Shown here: positions 1 through 8,272 of the stretch, piece after piece
Layout of the letters: every line of letters starts with the position of its first letter
How positions within the stretch are numbered: position 1 is the stretch's first letter
Origin: Haematomicrobium sanguinis DSM 21259
GTDB lineage: Bacteria; Actinomycetota; Actinomycetes; Actinomycetales; Micrococcaceae
Direction of reading: 5' to 3'
Length of the DNA: 64,000 bases
Assembly (NCBI RefSeq): GCF_000688395.1
Contig: NZ_JIAG01000015.1
Location: forward strand, 1 to 64,000
The notes under the pieces: model-generated
Databases searched by the model: none
What the model saw: only the letters and a program-made list of their open reading frames with translations
Told to the model about the DNA's origin: nothing
Made by a program: the position numbers and the translations under genes

Positions 1-319
1 GTCCACGAATGCGATCACCTGGGACCAAGGCCAAGAAATGGCTCACCACGCACAATTCACCATCGATACCGGTTGCAAAGTGTACTTCTGCGACCCGCAC
101 TCGCCCTGGCAGCGCCCGAGCAACGAGAACACGAACGGGCTCATCCGCGACTTCTACCCCAAAGGCACCAACTTCAACAACATTAGCGACGAGGACATCG
201 CGAACACGGAACACCTCATCAACATCCGACCCCGCCGAATGCACGATTACCTCAGCGCAACCGTCAAACTGGAACAACAAATACAAGCAAACCGTGTTGC
301 ACTAGCCCCTTGAAACCGC
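1..319 (+). mobile_element. Right end of an IS30-family insertion sequence
   Basis: The first 310 bases encode the C-terminal part of an IS30-type transposase. The sequence around 290-319, which contains the stop codon (GTGTTGCACTAGCCCC), looks like the terminal inverted repeat. The left end lies outside the window, so neither the repeat pair nor the target duplication can be verified. The element ends about 80 bp beyond the holA stop codon, on the opposite strand. Confidence 0.7.
2..313 (+). CDS. IS30-family transposase, C-terminal fragment (cut by window edge)
   Basis: This is an open reading frame without a start in the window; its 5' part lies upstream of base 1. The visible ~103 residues carry the end of the DDE catalytic domain. 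They include the HSPWQRPSNENTNGLIRDF motif, whose Glu in NENTNG is the third acidic residue of the IS30 catalytic triad, followed by the FYPKGT and NIRPRR segments typical of the family. IS30 transposases cut and join the element ends through the terminal repeats. The usual tail motif NNRPRK is here NIRPRRMHDYLSA, a modest divergence. Whether the complete transposase is intact cannot be judged. Confidence 0.85.
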   Translation, partial: STNAITWDQGQEMAHHAQFTIDTGCKVYFCDPHSPWQRPSNENTNGLIRDFYPKGTNFNNISDEDIANTEHLINIRPRRMHDYLSATVKLEQQIQANRVALAP

Positions 320-397
320 CTCGGGGAAAGGCGTCAAACGTGGCAAATCGCAATATGAGTTCGCATGCTTTATGTGGAATCTGGAACCGGCGGGCGC

Positions 398-1453
398 TTA
401 GTCGCGCGCTGACACGGTGAGAATGGCGTGTTCGACCGCGTAGATCGGGTCCTTGGCGCCGCCTTTGACCTCGAAGTCTGCTTGAGCGATTGCTTGGATG
501 GAGCGTTTGATACCGGGAGCGGTGAAGCGGCGGGCGTCGCGCTTTGCCTGGTCGACTTGCCATGGTGCCATACCGAGTTGTTTCGCAAGCGCAGCGCTGG
601 GGCCGTGAAAGTCGAAGACGGAGGCGATTTGGCGCATGCGAATAGCCAAGGCCGCGACGATGGGGACGATATCCACCCCCGTGTCGATCGCGTGGCGCAG
701 GTTTGACATTGCTACTGCACGTTGGCCGGTAACCGCGGCGTCTGCGACTTTGAATGCTGTGGCTTCTTGGCGGCCGCCGTAATAGTTGTCGACATGTGCT
801 TTTGTGACGGTGTCGCTGACGTCGGAGAGTAGTTGCTGCACCGCAGCTGCGAGATCTGGGAGTGAAGCACCAACCGCTTGGACCAACGCGAAACCGGCTT
901 CTTGTTCCATGCGGCGGTTCTGGGCCGCGACTTCGAGCCGCACGAATTCGAGTTTCTCGGCGTCTTTTTTGAGCGGTGTTGCGTCAATGACGGGATGGGT
1001 CGATTTCTTGATGGAGTCAAGCAGTTTCTTCCCGCGCATACCGCCTCCGTGGCGGATGACCAACACGACACCCTCTTCAGGTTGATCGAGATAGCTTAGT
1101 GCGTCCGTGAGGAAATCATCACTCATGCTGGCAGCGTTATCGGCGATGATGAGTTTGTCTGAGGAAAATAGCGAAGGGCTCGTCGCCAGAGAAAGATCGC
1201 CTGCCGCGTAGTTAGCAGCGTCAATATTGTGTTCCTCGACGTCGGGAGCACTTGTGCGGACTGCATTGCGTATTTGGGAGATCGCTCGCGAAGCGAGGAA
1301 GTCTTCGGTTCCGCTCACGAGCACTATCGGAGCCGGGCCGGCGTCGCGCCATGAGACGCCAGCGCTGACGGTTTTGCCTGCCGACGCGCCACGCTTGGAA
1401 GACCCACTCTTTTGTGCCACTACTCTCCTCGGTCGCTTGACGCCAGTACTCAT
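398..1453 (-). CDS. holA: DNA polymerase III delta subunit
   Basis: HolA is the delta subunit of the clamp loader and opens the beta sliding clamp during replication. The protein has about 351 residues, with the usual N-terminal AAA+-like segment (PAPIVLVSGTEDFLASRAI), the central LEFVRLEVAAQNRRM region and the C-terminal collar domain (LAKQLGMAPWQVDQAKRDA). The family lacks a functional Walker A site, and none is seen here. The ATG at 1453 is preferred; a GTG at 1483 would add ten residues, and neither has a strong Shine-Dalgarno sequence. In related genomes holA follows comEC directly. Here a DUF222-HNH gene separates the two, leaving only a few tens of bases before holA. Confidence 0.9.
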   Translation of the reverse strand: MSTGVKRPRRVVAQKSGSSKRGASAGKTVSAGVSWRDAGPAPIVLVSGTEDFLASRAISQIRNAVRTSAPDVEEHNIDAANYAAGDLSLATSPSLFSSDKLIIADNAASMSDDFLTDALSYLDQPEEGVVLVIRHGGGMRGKKLLDSIKKSTHPVIDATPLKKDAEKLEFVRLEVAAQNRRMEQEAGFALVQAVGASLPDLAAAVQQLLSDVSDTVTKAHVDNYYGGRQEATAFKVADAAVTGQRAVAMSNLRHAIDTGVDIVPIVAALAIRMRQIASVFDFHGPSAALAKQLGMAPWQVDQAKRDARRFTAPGIKRSIQAIAQADFEVKGGAKDPIYAVEHAILTVSARD

Positions 1454-1491
1454 TGGCTTCTGGAGACACCGATGCGACGCCACGGCCCTGC

Positions 1492-3433
1492 TTATCGTGT
1501 CGCATCGGTATTACCTAGCAAGTCTAAGTGAGCGAATCCGGTTCGAGGTCGCGCCGTGTTTATTGGCGTGGTGTGGGTGTGGGCGGTGGTGGGGTTGTGG
1601 TGGAGTTGGTTGCGGACGGGGTGTTGGGCGGGGTCGGTCCAGGGTGGCGGGATGAGCCAGGGTGTGTGGTTAGTGATGATGATTTTCCAGTGTTCCCGGT
1701 GGATCAGATGATGGTGATAGGAGCACAGGAGTACCCCGTTGTCCAGGTTCGTGGTCCCGCCTCGGGACCAGGGGTTCAGGTGGTGTGCTTCGCACAGGCT
1801 CATGGGTGTGGTGCAGTTCGGGAAGATGCAGCCCCGGTCCCTGGCGTAAAGGCCGGCGCGTTGGGCGGGGGTGAAAAGCCGTTTCGCCCGCCCGACATCC
1901 AGGGGTTGCCCGTTGCCGCCCATCACGACGGGGATGATGTTCGCCTCGCACGCCATTTTCCGTAACCGGCTGGCCGGGATCGGTCCGGTCCGCTCCAAGA
2001 ACCCGACCCCGTGAGCGGACTCGAGTGCGCCGGTCAGGTCGTTCTGATCAATGATCGCGATCAGGGTTTGCTGAGAACGCACCATCACCCGAGAATCCAG
2101 GCCACCATCGCCACTAACCGACCCGGGCTCCGGCCCCGGACCTGCAGAAACATCGGCGGCCGCATCTGCGGTAGCGGGGCGCGGTGGCGCTGCTGGTTCG
2201 GGTTTGTGGGCCCCGGCCGGGTGCGCGAGCGCCCCGCCGTCCAACGCATCAGGCGCCGATTCTCCATGTTCGGCCGCGGCCGGGCCAATGCCGCCCTTCT
2301 TGCTGCTGGGCGAAGTGTTGGTACGGGGTGTGGTGGGTGGGTCGGTGAGCGCGAGTGCGCCGTGCCGGGCCGTGGCGATGAGGATGTCGAGGAGTTTTTG
2401 CGGGTAGGTCGCTTCCCACCCCTGCCTGGAGCGCTCGACCTGCCCACCGGTAGGTTCCACGCCGAGCATCGCCAACACCTGACCCACAGGCGTGTCCACA
2501 CCCACACCAGCACCCGCGCTAGCACCAGCACCCGTGCCGGTACTAGCGCCCGTGCCGACGCAAGAACTCGGGCCCGAACCCGGAGGCAAGCTCACATAAA
2601 TGTTGCTCCGCGGCCACCGCAAACTCATCCACATCCACACCCGATGACTCACCCTCAAACGCGGAACCCATCGATCTATGGGACCGGATACTTTTCACCG
2701 CCTCGTGGATCACCACCGCACCATCGATCCCGACCTCACCAGCGGCCACCAGTTTGGCCAACTCCGGTTCTTTCGCGTCCCGAGGCGACCCGTCCATATG
2801 CACCCGCGGCGCGGTCACCTCCGCCAACGCCAACCGGTTCGCCGCGTCCCGGCCCCGAATATGCAACGTGTTGACCATCAAGTCCTTCGTGGACTTATAT
2901 TCCGGACGTAACGGCTCATCCTCCCACCCATACGATCCGCCCCGCGGACTGGAGGCCACATGCTCGCTCTCCAACAACCCGGCCAACCGCACCTGCACCG
3001 AACCCAGCACACGGGATAACGCTTCAACCTCTAGCGCGGCATCCAAAATATCCCGCCGCGGCGCCCCCACCCCCACCACACCCAACTCATCCACCAGACC
3101 CCGCAACACCGCGGACACGTCCGCCAACCCCGCCACACCCGAAAACACACTCGCCACCCCAACACCAGCCACAGCATCAGCATCGGCATCGGGGGCCGCT
3201 ATGGGATCGACACCAGCAGGCTCCGGGGCGGCATTGTGGCCGGAAACTGGATGTCGGTGCCGGCTGTTAACGTCGGGACCATGAGCAGAAGAACCGTTAC
3301 CCGAGGACACTCCCGTCGCCTCGCGCGCACCGTTGCCCGCAGCAACCGGACCGGTGACAGTCGGGGTGTCATCCCCACGAGTGTCACCGGCTTTCCGGTC
3401 CGGGCGTTGCGCCCCGAGATTCAGGTCTTCCAT
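1492..3433 (-). pseudogene. DUF222/HNH endonuclease-domain protein (13E12 repeat family), frameshifted
   Basis: Two overlapping minus-strand frames together make one DUF222-HNH protein of the type called the 13E12 repeat family in mycobacteria. The 5' frame (3433 down to a TAG at 2543-2545) has a disordered Ala/Gly/Pro-rich N-terminus and DUF222. The 3' frame (readable from about 2600 to 1492) continues with a low-complexity linker and an intact HNH motif (AHHLNPWSRGGTTNLDNGV, then LCSYHHHLIH) preceded by CIFPNC. The frames differ by one base (a one-base insertion or two-base deletion on the coding strand) near 2540-2560, inside 18-bp repeats. A sequencing error cannot be excluded. The start chosen is the ATG at 3433, behind a leaderless promoter. 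The function of these proteins is not established. Confidence 0.8.
2505..2558. repeat. Three imperfect 18-bp tandem repeats in the DUF222-HNH linker
   Basis: Units at 2505-2522, 2523-2540 and 2541-2558 (plus-strand forms CACCAGCACCCGCGCTAG, CACCAGCACCCGTGCCGG and TACTAGCGCCCGTGCCGA). On the coding strand they encode Gly/Thr/Ala/Ser-rich linker. Unit slippage of 18 bp would be in frame, so it does not by itself explain the frameshift that falls in or beside unit three. Confidence 0.7.
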
Positions 3434-3440
3434 ACCACTA

Positions 3441-3469
3441 ATACTACTCTCATGTGAGGCACGCCACAA
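3441..3469 (-). promoter_or_regulatory. Putative leaderless promoter of the DUF222-HNH gene
   Basis: On the minus strand a TTGTGG hexamer (3469-3464), a 17-bp spacer and a TAGTAT hexamer (3446-3441) stand exactly seven bases before the ATG at 3433. Transcription would start at or next to the start codon, giving a leaderless mRNA. This fits the lack of a Shine-Dalgarno sequence. Confidence 0.5.
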
Positions 3470-3832
3470 CTTATTTCGAATAATTCAACACCATTCTTCA
3501 ACCACCCGTTTAAGGTTATCCATATTGACCTTTTACGTAATTCATGCTGTGCGCTTATTGGGAATTCCTGCAGTAAACTTGTGCCCTGACAAAGTGACGT
3601 CCAAGAAGCCGCTCGGCAGCGATCCGAACCCAGCAGCAGATACGCACCCCGGCGAATCTTCGCACCACTAGCGTGCTCAGCTACCGAAACACGCAACAAC
3701 TCACGGCTCAAACTAAGCTCACAACACCATCGCCCGCAATACCTAGAATTTCGTCCAAACCTTGCCCGGTCGCCGTCGACTCTAGGTAGCTCCTCCGCGC
3801 TCACGTCCAGCATTAGATTCAGCATTACCGAG
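3470..3832. other. Intergenic region, AT-richer than its surroundings
   Basis: 363 bp between the comEC stop and the DUF222-HNH promoter. An open frame crosses it (3421-3933, minus) but has no domain, no clear ribosome binding site, and overlaps both neighbours, so I do not call it a gene. The lower GC content around 3460-3560 suggests sequence that arrived with the DUF222-HNH gene. No repeat pair marking its borders was found by eye. Confidence 0.5.
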
Positions 3833-6451
3833 CTATTTCCAGTTAACCAATTGAGATCCGCCCTGATCGGTCCGCAAAATTCGTGCACCAACCCTTTCAA
3901 GCGCAGATAATATTTCCGGGCGCGGATGGCCATAGTCGTTGTTGAGCCCCGCGGAAATCAAAGCGATTCTCGGGCGAATCGCCTCGATCATTTCAGTTCC
4001 CGACCCGGCCGACCCGTGATGCGCCACTTTCAACACCTGGATGGTTGTCCAGAAACCCGGACTTTGACTTCGTAGCAACGGCGCCGCAGCCTCCGCTTCT
4101 ATGTCGCCTGTAAACAGCGCGGACGTGACGCTACCCGGTGGCACTCCAGATACATCGACCCGGACAACTAGCGAAGAATTGTTCTCCACCGAGCCTTCCG
4201 GAGACGACCCTCCACCGGACGCGTTTGACGGCAACGCCCGCAGCGGCCAGAGCACGCGCCACGCAATGGCGGCATCTGCCTCACTTCTCCCCTGCATCCC
4301 GGCCAAACCTTGCTCCACCGGAATGCCTCGCAACCGCGCCACATTCACGACAGCTTGCAACACCGACTCCGACCCCGAGAACACGACCCGACCCACAGTG
4401 AAATTTTCCAGCACGCTCTTCGCGCCACCGATATGATCTGCATGGGCATGCGTCAGAAATAGCACCTCGACCCTCGATACCCCCGCCCGTCGCAAGCACG
4501 ACGTCATCGTCTCCGGTTCCACTCCCGCATCGAAAACCAGCGCTGAATCATCGCCCGTGCGCACAAAAGCCCCGTCGCCCTGGCCCACATCGCACGCGAC
4601 GACGTCCGCAGACCGCAGTCCTCCCGGCAGTAATGGAACCAGCGGGGCCAACAACCAGGTGAGCGCAAACGCCCCCAGTGCGGCGATCACAGCGACGCGG
4701 GGCCGTGCGAGCCCACTTCGCGCCGTCCGACGAACCCCAATAGATCCCTTGCCAGAGACGCCCCCGCGATGCTTCGCTCCCCGACCCCGCCACGTCCAGC
4801 GACTCGTCAGCCGCACAGAAAAATCCCGCGCGAAGCGTGCAAGGTGCGGCCACAGCCCAAATGCCCACACCACAACGGCAGTCACCCCGAGCAGCGCCAA
4901 CGCAATTCCGCCCCAGCCTTCAATCCATGGAATCTTTGCCAGCGGCCAATCGGCAATCTGACGTGCGACGGCGAAAATCACCTCGGTGCCCCAACCCGCC
5001 GGAATAGCAATCACCTGGGCGAACCAACTTGCAGCGCCCTCGGCTTGCGGCACACCGATGGCCGCTAACGCAACGCCAGCTTGCGCCGTCACCATGGCCA
5101 ATATCCCCAGCACTGTAATACCCGGGACGAATATCCCGACTAACAGATTCGCCACGACGGCGTAGGCACCGACATAGTTCTGCAACCCGAGAAGAATCGG
5201 TGTGCACGCGATCTGAGCGGACAGCGGCACCGAGATCGCGACGGCCAACCACCCCGGCATCCACGCACTCAGTCGCCGCGCCAACGCGGGAGCTAGCACA
5301 ATCAATCCCAGAGTTGCCGCCACCGAGAGCGCGAATCCATACTGTATGGCTAGCCACGGGTCGATCATGAGGAGGACAACCACCGACATGACTAGCGCGT
5401 TGAACGCCACTCTCCCCCGGCCATTCATGATGGCCAGTGCCCCCAACGCTCCCATGACCGCCGCCCTCACCACTGAAGGCTCAGGACGCACCAACACCAC
5501 GAACCCGGCCAGGGCAAGAATCCCAAGCACACTCGCAAGAAATCGCGGTGCCCTCATCAACCGCAGACACAGCCAGACGAAAGCCAAAATATAGGTACAG
5601 TTGGCGCCGCTCACCGTCAGCAAATGCGTCAGCCCAGCAATTTTCATGTCCTCGGACAACGCTGGGGAGAGGTCGCGCGTGTCTCCGACCACCATCCCCG
5701 GCAGCAATTGACGTGCGCCGCCCCCTAATTTTCCGGCGATGTCTCGCAGCGAATTTCGCCAACCAACCGTCGCCTCCATAAGGGCGTCCGTGTTTGCCAC
5801 GACCGGCGGCGCCCGCACCCCTACGGAAAACAACGAGCGACTGGGCTGTTCCTGCACCCGAAACACGCCAAAACCCGAAACACGTGTGCCTGGCGCCAAC
5901 TCACTCCACGTCGGCGGCGTAAACAGTGATACTCGTTCGCGAACAGGCATCTCCCCGACCCGCACCAGCGAGGCTTGAATGACGTACCCGCGAGGAGCCA
6001 CCGATCCGGGCGCACCACCGCCTGAACCGCCCGAACCATCGCTACCAGCGCCAGCGGGTGCCCCAAACTGCGAGATGGACAGCGCCACGGGATCGCCCTC
6101 GATGACCGCAGAAAAGCGGGCCCCGCTGCCCGCTGCCTCCAGCACAGAAGCAGCCACCGCCGCTCGCTGAGCCCCCATAGATCCCAGCGCAATTGCTTGC
6201 ACGCCCACTAGCAGCGCAGCCACAATGACATGCATCCCGACCGTCCGCATCCACGGCCAACGCGGCACCAAGACACCCGATAGACCGAGCAGCCCGGCGC
6301 CCACGACGACCCAGCCAAGCACCCACGCGAACGAATACAGCGCCACGATTGTGGACACCCAAAGCGCCAGCGCTAGTGGAACAAGTCGAAGGTCGCGGAT
6401 TCGTGTCAGCTCAGAAGAACCTGATGCCACAGCACTATTCCGCGAACCCAT
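3833..6451 (-). CDS. comEC: ComEC/Rec2-family DNA internalization channel
   Basis: ComEC forms the inner-membrane channel through which single-stranded DNA enters during natural transformation. The 872 residues show the full architecture. There is an N-terminal membrane and DUF4131-type region (about 20-230), then a multi-helix Competence domain (about 240-520, e.g. MKIAGLTHLLTVSGANCTYI). A C-terminal metallo-beta-lactamase domain (about 600-870) has an intact metal site FLTHAHADHIGG near residue 668 and VAHHGSAGS later. It begins six bases after comEA ends, so the two are co-transcribed. No frameshift is seen. An intact comEA-comEC pair does not prove competence, as pilus and ComEB-like genes are outside the window. 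Confidence 0.93.
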   Translation of the reverse strand: MGSRNSAVASGSSELTRIRDLRLVPLALALWVSTIVALYSFAWVLGWVVVGAGLLGLSGVLVPRWPWMRTVGMHVIVAALLVGVQAIALGSMGAQRAAVAASVLEAAGSGARFSAVIEGDPVALSISQFGAPAGAGSDGSGGSGGGAPGSVAPRGYVIQASLVRVGEMPVRERVSLFTPPTWSELAPGTRVSGFGVFRVQEQPSRSLFSVGVRAPPVVANTDALMEATVGWRNSLRDIAGKLGGGARQLLPGMVVGDTRDLSPALSEDMKIAGLTHLLTVSGANCTYILAFVWLCLRLMRAPRFLASVLGILALAGFVVLVRPEPSVVRAAVMGALGALAIMNGRGRVAFNALVMSVVVLLMIDPWLAIQYGFALSVAATLGLIVLAPALARRLSAWMPGWLAVAISVPLSAQIACTPILLGLQNYVGAYAVVANLLVGIFVPGITVLGILAMVTAQAGVALAAIGVPQAEGAASWFAQVIAIPAGWGTEVIFAVARQIADWPLAKIPWIEGWGGIALALLGVTAVVVWAFGLWPHLARFARDFSVRLTSRWTWRGRGAKHRGGVSGKGSIGVRRTARSGLARPRVAVIAALGAFALTWLLAPLVPLLPGGLRSADVVACDVGQGDGAFVRTGDDSALVFDAGVEPETMTSCLRRAGVSRVEVLFLTHAHADHIGGAKSVLENFTVGRVVFSGSESVLQAVVNVARLRGIPVEQGLAGMQGRSEADAAIAWRVLWPLRALPSNASGGGSSPEGSVENNSSLVVRVDVSGVPPGSVTSALFTGDIEAEAAAPLLRSQSPGFWTTIQVLKVAHHGSAGSGTEMIEAIRPRIALISAGLNNDYGHPRPEILSALERVGARILRTDQGGSQLVNWK

Positions 6452-6456
6452 CGTCC

Positions 6457-7164
6457 TCAGACACTCACCCGATCACGAAGCCGCCCCATCAACGCGGGCC
6501 CGATCCCAGAGACGTTGTCCAGTTCCTCCACACTGCGAAACCCGCCATTCTCGTCGCGCCACTGCACGATACGTTCGGCCAGCGCGGGCCCGATCCCGGG
6601 CAATTCCTGCAAATCGTCACTGGAGGCGCTATTGAGATTCACTACACCGCCGGACCCGCCGGAACTACTACCGCTAGCAGCCCCGGGTCCTGCCGCAATT
6701 CCGGGCGGCACATCCTCCCCCACCTGCGGCACGTAAATCTGCTGCCCATCGCTCAGCTTGCTCGCCAGGTTCACTTTGAGCGCGTCGGCCTCCTCGGTAA
6801 GCCCACCGGCCGCCTCAACCGCATCCTCTACCCGTGAATCGGAACCCAGCGCATACACACCCGGAGAGGCAACCGCACCCGTCACATACACCTTGATCGC
6901 GGATGCAGTACCGGCACTCTCGGATGCGCTGGGACGTGGCAGGGGCGAGCCCGTCGACATTGGCTGCGCGCTCTCGGAACTCACCACGTCACCGAGCGCA
7001 ACAGGCTCGGCGGCACTCGCCCCCAACCACACGTTCCTAAAAACGAGGGCCAACGCAATCGCTGCCAACACAGCCGCAGCAATGATGAGCGCCGGCTTGA
7101 ATTTCCAGCGCACGCCCGGCGAGCGAACCCGTTGACGCTCGCGCTCACGAATGTGTTCAATCAT
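6457..7164 (-). CDS. comEA: ComEA-family DNA-binding protein
   Basis: ComEA is the membrane-anchored receptor that binds incoming double-stranded DNA in competent Gram-positive bacteria. The 235 residues contain a basic cytosolic N-terminus, one transmembrane helix (about 27-47) and a Ser/Ala/Pro linker. These are followed by an SLBB domain (about 90-150, VYVTGAVASPGVY) and a C-terminal double helix-hairpin-helix (LQELPGIGPALAERIV and SGIGPALMGRLRD). The ATG lacks a well-spaced Shine-Dalgarno; a TAGCCT hexamer six bases before it suggests a leaderless transcript. comEC follows after five bases. Confidence 0.93.
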   Translation of the reverse strand: MIEHIRERERQRVRSPGVRWKFKPALIIAAAVLAAIALALVFRNVWLGASAAEPVALGDVVSSESAQPMSTGSPLPRPSASESAGTASAIKVYVTGAVASPGVYALGSDSRVEDAVEAAGGLTEEADALKVNLASKLSDGQQIYVPQVGEDVPPGIAAGPGAASGSSSGGSGGVVNLNSASSDDLQELPGIGPALAERIVQWRDENGGFRSVEELDNVSGIGPALMGRLRDRVSV

Positions 7165-7167
7165 CCC

Positions 7168-7187
7168 TTGAGGCTAAAAGACCTCAA
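7168..7187. promoter_or_regulatory. Inverted repeat over the comEA promoter
   Basis: TTGAGG (7168-7173) and CCTCAA (7182-7187) flank an 8-bp AT-rich centre directly before the comEA start codon, overlapping the proposed -10 box. A second pair, CAATTGCG/CGCAATTG, lies just upstream (around 7185-7220). These could be operator sites for comEA-comEC. No regulator is identified. Confidence 0.3.
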
Positions 7188-7263
7188 TTGCGCACAGCAC
7201 CCTAAAACATCGCAATTGTGGACAACCCAGTAAAAAACCGTGCCTGTGTAGGAGCATGCCTCG

Positions 7264-8235
7264 CTAAGACAACGCAGCGCCCCTCTTGGACACCACCACG
7301 GCAATCACTCCCGGCCCTGCGTGGGCAGCGAGCACCGCGGGCATCGGCACAAAGCGCACGTCCATGCCGCCGGTGCTCGCCAGCGTCATGCCCAGTTGCC
7401 GGGCTTGCTCGGTAGGTTCGCCCGCCTTGCCGAAATAATGTACGACGGCGATGCCGCCTTCCGCGACGTCCTCGCCTAAGGCGAGGGTCGCCAAACGGTT
7501 CATCGCCTTACTATTAGAGCGCACCTTTTCGATCGGCACGATATGCCCCTCGACGAGTTTCAACAGCGGTTTGACGTCGAGTAGCTGACCAAAGAATCCG
7601 GCGGCAACGCTGATACGGCCGCCCTTGCGCAAGTAATCGAGGCTAGGCACCAGAAACAGAAGCGTCGAATCCGCCGCCACGGTCCGCGCCACCTGGGCCA
7701 CTTCGGCCGCGCTCTTGCCGCTGTCCGCCGCTTTGAGCGCGGCCAGCACAGCCAAACCCGCACCGGAAGCCACCGAGCGCGTATCAATAATCGTGACTGG
7801 CACGGGAGCGGCCTGGGCGGCAAGTTTCGCCGAGTCCACCGTCCCGGAGAGGTCAGAGGATAAATGGATCGACACAATGTCGGTATATCCGGCCTTGGCG
7901 AGCTCCCGGTAAGTGCGTTCAAAGGCACCGGGCGAGGGCCGCGACGTTTTGACCGCCCCGCCCTCGGCAAAGGCCATCGCGAGCGGCTCAAGAACATCGT
8001 CCTTACCCTCGTCAAAGATGTGTTCGCCAATCATGACCGGCGTCGCGACAACCCGCAGACCCTCGTGGCCAAGAACCCCCGGTTCCAACTCGTCCGAGAG
8101 CGCCACAGTACTGTCGGTGACGATCGCCACCTTGGACGCGGCGGCCTCGGTACCGGAATCCTTGACCCGCCCGCGCCCCAGCCACCCGGCCGGGCGCGGC
8201 AACCATCGAGAAGTGCGGGGCTGCTTCGCGCTCAT
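7264..8235 (-). CDS. DegV family fatty-acid-binding protein
   Basis: DegV-family proteins bind a fatty acid and, in bacteria with the FakA/FakB system, present it for phosphorylation. The 323-residue protein begins with a basic extension of about 32 residues. It then shows the family fold: KVAIVTDSTVALSDE (about 36-50), the ligand-contact segment TSRPSPGAFERTYREL (about 94-110) and IHLSSDLSGTVDSAKLAA (about 120-138). The C-terminal domain (VEGHIVPIEKVRSNSKAM) is complete. The gene sits between comEA and leuS on the same strand. No FakA kinase gene is in the window, so the partner is unknown. Confidence 0.9.
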   Translation of the reverse strand: MSAKQPRTSRWLPRPAGWLGRGRVKDSGTEAAASKVAIVTDSTVALSDELEPGVLGHEGLRVVATPVMIGEHIFDEGKDDVLEPLAMAFAEGGAVKTSRPSPGAFERTYRELAKAGYTDIVSIHLSSDLSGTVDSAKLAAQAAPVPVTIIDTRSVASGAGLAVLAALKAADSGKSAAEVAQVARTVAADSTLLFLVPSLDYLRKGGRISVAAGFFGQLLDVKPLLKLVEGHIVPIEKVRSNSKAMNRLATLALGEDVAEGGIAVVHYFGKAGEPTEQARQLGMTLASTGGMDVRFVPMPAVLAAHAGPGVIAVVVSKRGAALS

Positions 8236-8272
8236 GCTGAAATCCTACCGACCCTCTCCGAACGTCATCTCC

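Noticed and set aside
1492-3469. DUF222-HNH gene as a defence or restriction system
   Set aside because: HNH motifs are widespread; no methyltransferase, helicase or partner gene is nearby, so a defence role has no support.
3421-3933. Open frame of 170 codons on the minus strand between comEC and the DUF222-HNH gene
   Set aside because: Overlaps the comEC 3' end and the DUF222-HNH 5' end, no domain, no clear ribosome binding site; better explained as chance.
7440-7460. GACGGCGATGCC in degV as a further copy of the dispersed motif
   Set aside because: It is on the opposite strand relative to the gene, encodes the natural segment GGIAVVH, and lacks the flanking bases of the repeat.
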